Shown piece after piece: positions 60,705-64,000 of a stretch of 64,000 nt of DNA. Source of the stretch: Grifola frondosa (Eukaryota; Basidiomycota; Agaricomycetes; Polyporales; Grifolaceae); contig LUGG01000011.1 in NCBI GenBank assembly GCA_001683735.1, positions 1,240,001 through 1,304,000 on the forward strand, given 5' to 3'. Numbering within the stretch: position 1 is the stretch's first letter; every line of letters begins with the position of its first letter. A program made the position numbers and the translations under genes. Under the pieces are notes generated by a model, which saw only the letters and a list, made by a program, of their open reading frames with translations, was not told the DNA's origin and made no database searches.

Positions 60705-63467
60705 ATGCATCGAAAGCGGACAGCACCTTCTGGTGGCCCCAAGTCAACAGCGAACGGGGATTCACAAGATATCAAACGTCCTGGTTTGTTTGGGAACCCT
60801 CGAAAACGCTCTAAGCGAGCCCCAGAAGAATACCCTTCATCCCCATCTGCTCCCACGTCGTCTGTCCCAACTCCAACCCCAATTCCAACGAGGAAACAGG
60901 CGCTTTCTAAATTCTCGCTGACAAACAAATTCTCGCCACGCAAATATCGTCTTCATGCTTCAGTGGATGCACGCTTGCAGAACGCGGCTCAGGTTGGCGT
61001 CGCGCCACCCTTGCCACTGGCCGCAGCTGTCTCTCAGACGCGTCCCATTCGCGCTTATTCTTTGGCACATCATGGTGCCAACACCATCACAGAACCAGAC
61101 ATTCCCCCGATACTGTCCCTGAGCCCACAAAGTCACAACCCACCACTCCCCGCCGCCATAAACACGTTGCTTCCCACACTGCTTATTGCCTACAACAAGA
61201 CATGCCATTATCTCAAGGACAAGCATGCACGAAGATCCCACGATCCAATCGCAGATATCATGACGCTGTTGACGGAGGCACTTATGACGGTGGATTTGGC
61301 CGCTGGCGACGTGTACAGGACCTCCGCCTATTACTGCGCGACTAGCTTTTGAATTCTCTTTCAATCTCGTGAGAAGCTTCCACGGCTCGAATCCCGATAT
61401 CAAGACCGCTCCTCTGTGGAGAGTGGCCCAAGTGATAGAAACGGCTGTGGCTCATCTTGCTGATGTTATCCACGTCGTCGAGGATGGGGTTCAAAGTGTT
61501 GCATCAGACCGACTTGTTCGACTTTCAGGGCAATGCAGTATGAACAGCGCGGCATCGTTACGGGCAGATAAAACAAACTGCTTATCTCCTCCCCCGAAGA
61601 GAGCTTTCGGCCCGCAGACAAAACCCAAATCCATACGAATGCGGAGCGTAGGCTCTCCTCGTTCTCCGTTTCACCGAAAGGGATTACCTCATCGCCACCT
61701 CCCTGAAGTGACCTCTCTCACTCACGGAACATTCCCGCGATTGCTTGAAGGCGCTTGGGAGATTCTAGTTGCGGATGAAGAATTTAACGAGACCGCGTAT
61801 GCTCTGTCCATCCTCTGTGCCATATACGCCAATCCTGCACCTCTCTGAACCATCTGAACTCATACGTGCTCGCTCAGATGATGACACGTCACCCATTGTC
61901 TCTGCCACACTCCCAGTATTGGCCCACTTGCTCACGGACCCGCAGGCGATGTTTCTAGAACCTGTCGGTGACATTCTCGACATTGTGCTACTCTTTCTGC
62001 CGAGGATGACTTGTCCTGCAAACTTTCTTGCTCTGATTGTCGGTCGCTTTCGACAGAAGCCTCCTGCAACCATTCCTGGAGAACATCTGCAGCGCTGGGC
62101 TATGTATCAGCGCGTTGTCAAGGTCCACGTCGCCAGGCTACTTTTCATGTGGTTGATGTATTACTGGAAGGCGAGTGGCGACAAGAAGCTCCTCGAACAG
62201 ATTACACATTTTGTCACGCATGACATGGCACACGATGATCTACCCCCGTCTACTGCTAGATTCGTGAATGGGGCAGCAGAACTCCTCAAGCATTCCACAA
62301 GGCGCCAGAGCTCCTGGTTCGCTCAAGAAATCAAGACCACGGAAACAAATGCTGTCTCATATGGACCCACAAAATTCGAAAGTCGTCTTACATTCCTTAA
62401 TACGGTTTTCCTGCGCAACGCTCAGCCAGTCCTCCACATCGAAATCCGATATTTCTGTAACAGGGGCGGCGCGGAAGAATTTGCAAGAGAGCTAACTCTG
62501 ATGGAATCAGATTTCTTTCGACGCTTTTCTCCAGATCAGATGACCTTTCCCGAGGAAAAAGCCAAGATTCAAGAGAATTTTGACGCTTGGGCCAAGTTCT
62601 CCAATGCGCTGTCATTACTGGTGGTCAAGTCTGTTCTCAGTGAACAGATTGCCAAATATCGAGGTGATATCATATGTCTCTTTACATCCGTTGCAGCAGT
62701 AAGTGGCTCGAGCAATTATTTCTTCCATGACTTATAATGAATCGGATTTATTCCAGCATTGTAAGACGATGCGCAATTATAGTTCTGCATTGGCAGTGCT
62801 CCTCGGGTTGCAATCGTCGTGCGTCACACGACTGAAAGACACAGAAAATGTATGCTCTCTATGTAGTTCTTTCCAGGTAGTTTCTATTATTCTAATCATC
62901 TTTACGAATAGCATGTATCACGAGCCCATAAGGAGCTTCAAAAGCAACTTAATCGCTTCTTCTATGAGTCAAAGAATTGGGCGACTTACAGGGCAGAATT
63001 GGCGCAGAATTTACCCGCCATACCGATCGCAGGTTTGTATAGTCATTCATTTACCGATGCGCTCCTCCTAACCCCCAGTTCAGCCGTGATTCGAAAGGAT
63101 CTGGTCCAGAATACTGAAGGGAAGGACCTGCTTATGAAAGCCCACCCTTCAAACGTTCCTATCAATTATTTCCGGAATCTGCGCAAGACTGTTCGTGGTA
63201 AGTGTTCGCAGTGGAAAGTACGACTGCACTTCTGAAAATTCGTATATCAGACTTAGAGAAGTGCTACGGTCGTTACAAACTGACGCGTGCAGCCCCTGTT
63301 CATGCTTATCTGCGATACCAACTCGACCCGCTGCATCACGTAGACTATGACGACTACATGAATGGGATGCTCCAGAAGAGGTGCGTCGCTCATAATGTAA
63401 TTATGAACTGCAAGTCTGACACGATTTCAGTTTGGAATTTGAGCCACGAACACGGGTATGCTCCTAA
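60705..63467 (+). CDS. Ras guanine-nucleotide exchange factor (Cdc25-like domain), two frame breaks
   Basis: Activates a Ras-like GTPase by GDP release. Starts MHRKRTAPSGGPKSTANGDS with a disordered basic N-terminus, then INTLLPTLLIAYNKTCHYLK. At about 61315-61320 one extra base moves the frame to GPPPITARLAFEFSFNLVRS, FHGSNPDIKTAPLWRVAQVI. At 61841-61847 a further base shifts it from ILCAIYANPAP to SEPSELIRARSDDDTSPIVS. An N-terminal exchanger-like helical region follows (LEPVGDILDIVLLFLPRMTC, AMYQRVVKVHVARLLFMWLM). The catalytic CDC25 domain shows WAKFSNALSLLVVKSVLS, CKTMRNYSSALAVLLGLQSS with CVTRLKDTE, NLPAIPIAGLYSHSFTDALL and NVPINYFRNLRKTVRDLEKC. It ends LEFEPRTRVCS, TAA 63465-63467. The partner GTPase is not evident. 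Confidence 0.82.
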
Positions 63468-63836
63468 CACGCTACGGGTTGACGTATGATTCCTTTCGTT
63501 CTTTCTACCTTGCATTGTTTCTACTGAGATACCCATTTAACTGGAACACCTTCGCTTCCAAATGCACGCTATGTCGAGTTCACGTTGTCATCTCTATGTT
63601 GTCCTATCGTTGTGTTGTATACCATCATCTGATTCTCTGAATAAAAAAGAGCGTTCACGAAATTGCACGAGAATAATATGCATAACCCACATAGCGCGCT
63701 GAGGTTTGTCGTTTGGGTGACACGGCATACGCATATACATGAAGACGGCGATAGTGCATATCTAACGCCACGAGCAAGATGTAGCTCCCACCTGCGATCA
63801 TATCGCATAACTCAAAGCCCCCGCTGGATAAACGGC
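63468..63836 (+). other. Intergenic region, convergent 3' ends
   Basis: AT-rich stretch near 63600-63690 (AATAAAAAAG at about 63643), consistent with polyadenylation of the RasGEF transcript. No gene seen. Confidence 0.5.
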
Positions 63837-64000
63837 TCACGCAGTCCGGGCAGCCTCGATCCGCCTGCGCGCTACCTGCCGTCTGTTGAGACCAGTCAAC
63901 GCCGACGCAGCGACAACATCCTTATCCTTGCTCCGCTCGACCTCGGAATCAGTGGCAGACAGAATGATCTCGACATGGGCATGGGTGACCTTGGTAGGGG
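63837..64000 (-). CDS. Partial gene at window edge, C-terminus only, unrecognised
   Basis: On the minus strand an open frame enters from beyond 64000 and ends at TGA 63837-63839. The visible part reads TKVTHAHVEIILSATDSEVE, RSKDKDVVAASALTGLNRRQ and VARRRIEAARTA: charged, helical-looking, basic at the end, without introns in the visible part. Codon use is C/G-ending as in the other expressed genes here. I do not recognise the family; it could also be a spurious frame, though the fluent composition argues for coding. Confidence 0.45.
   Translation of the reverse strand, partial: PTKVTHAHVEIILSATDSEVERSKDKDVVAASALTGLNRRQVARRRIEAARTA

Overview
The window is nuclear DNA from a filamentous basidiomycete, most likely a wood-decaying agaricomycete. 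The signs are compact genes separated by a few hundred bases, very many 50-65 base GT-AG introns, agaricomycete-typical families (a DUF6533 seven-helix membrane protein, leucine-rich F-box proteins), and a secreted GH131 glucanase carrying a CBM1 cellulose-binding domain. No CRISPR array, rRNA, tRNA, intact transposon or virus was seen.

Layout. 0-6 kb: MSH5 (3' end cut by the window edge), prohibitin-2, and a PQ-loop vacuolar transporter divergent from prohibitin. 7-13 kb: an F-box protein, a single-exon G-patch protein, and an AGC kinase of the Ypk/Gad8 type. 13.8-28 kb: a macro-domain-like protein divergent from a VAP/Scs2 protein, a secreted SGNH esterase, a calcineurin-like phosphoesterase, a HotDog thioesterase divergent from a second F-box-like protein, a Cu/Zn superoxide dismutase with an N-terminal membrane anchor, a multipass membrane protein and an Old Yellow Enzyme. 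28-38 kb, minus strand: a DUF6533 protein, GH131-CBM1 and a CSC1/RSN1-type channel, the last divergent from the complex I subunit NDUFS4. 38.7-45.4 kb: Rictor (a TORC2 subunit) and a derlin. 46.6-50 kb: a second HotDog thioesterase and the largest non-coding stretch, with structured inverted repeats. 50-64 kb: a membrane FNR-type oxidoreductase, an AidB-like acyl-CoA dehydrogenase, the proteasome chaperone Nas2/PSMD9, the glucosyltransferase ALG6, the NuA4 subunit EAF7, a Ras guanine-nucleotide exchange factor, and the 3' end of an unrecognised gene.

Working together: Rictor and its expected effector kinase Ypk/Gad8 lie about 26 kb apart. ALG6 (N-glycan assembly), the derlin (ER-associated degradation), VAP (ER contact sites) and Nas2 (proteasome assembly) are all housekeeping proteostasis functions. 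No operon-like co-functional cluster is evident; the region looks like ordinary core genome.

The most notable property is a series of single-base breaks of reading frame (about 18 candidates) inside otherwise well-formed, mostly essential genes, several in runs of G or C. Consensus errors in the assembly explain this best, but the two F-box genes could be real pseudogenes. No convincing undescribed system was found. The best leads are the membrane-anchored SOD, a structured 15-base repeat present in two intergenic regions, and the stand-alone membrane FNR oxidoreductase.
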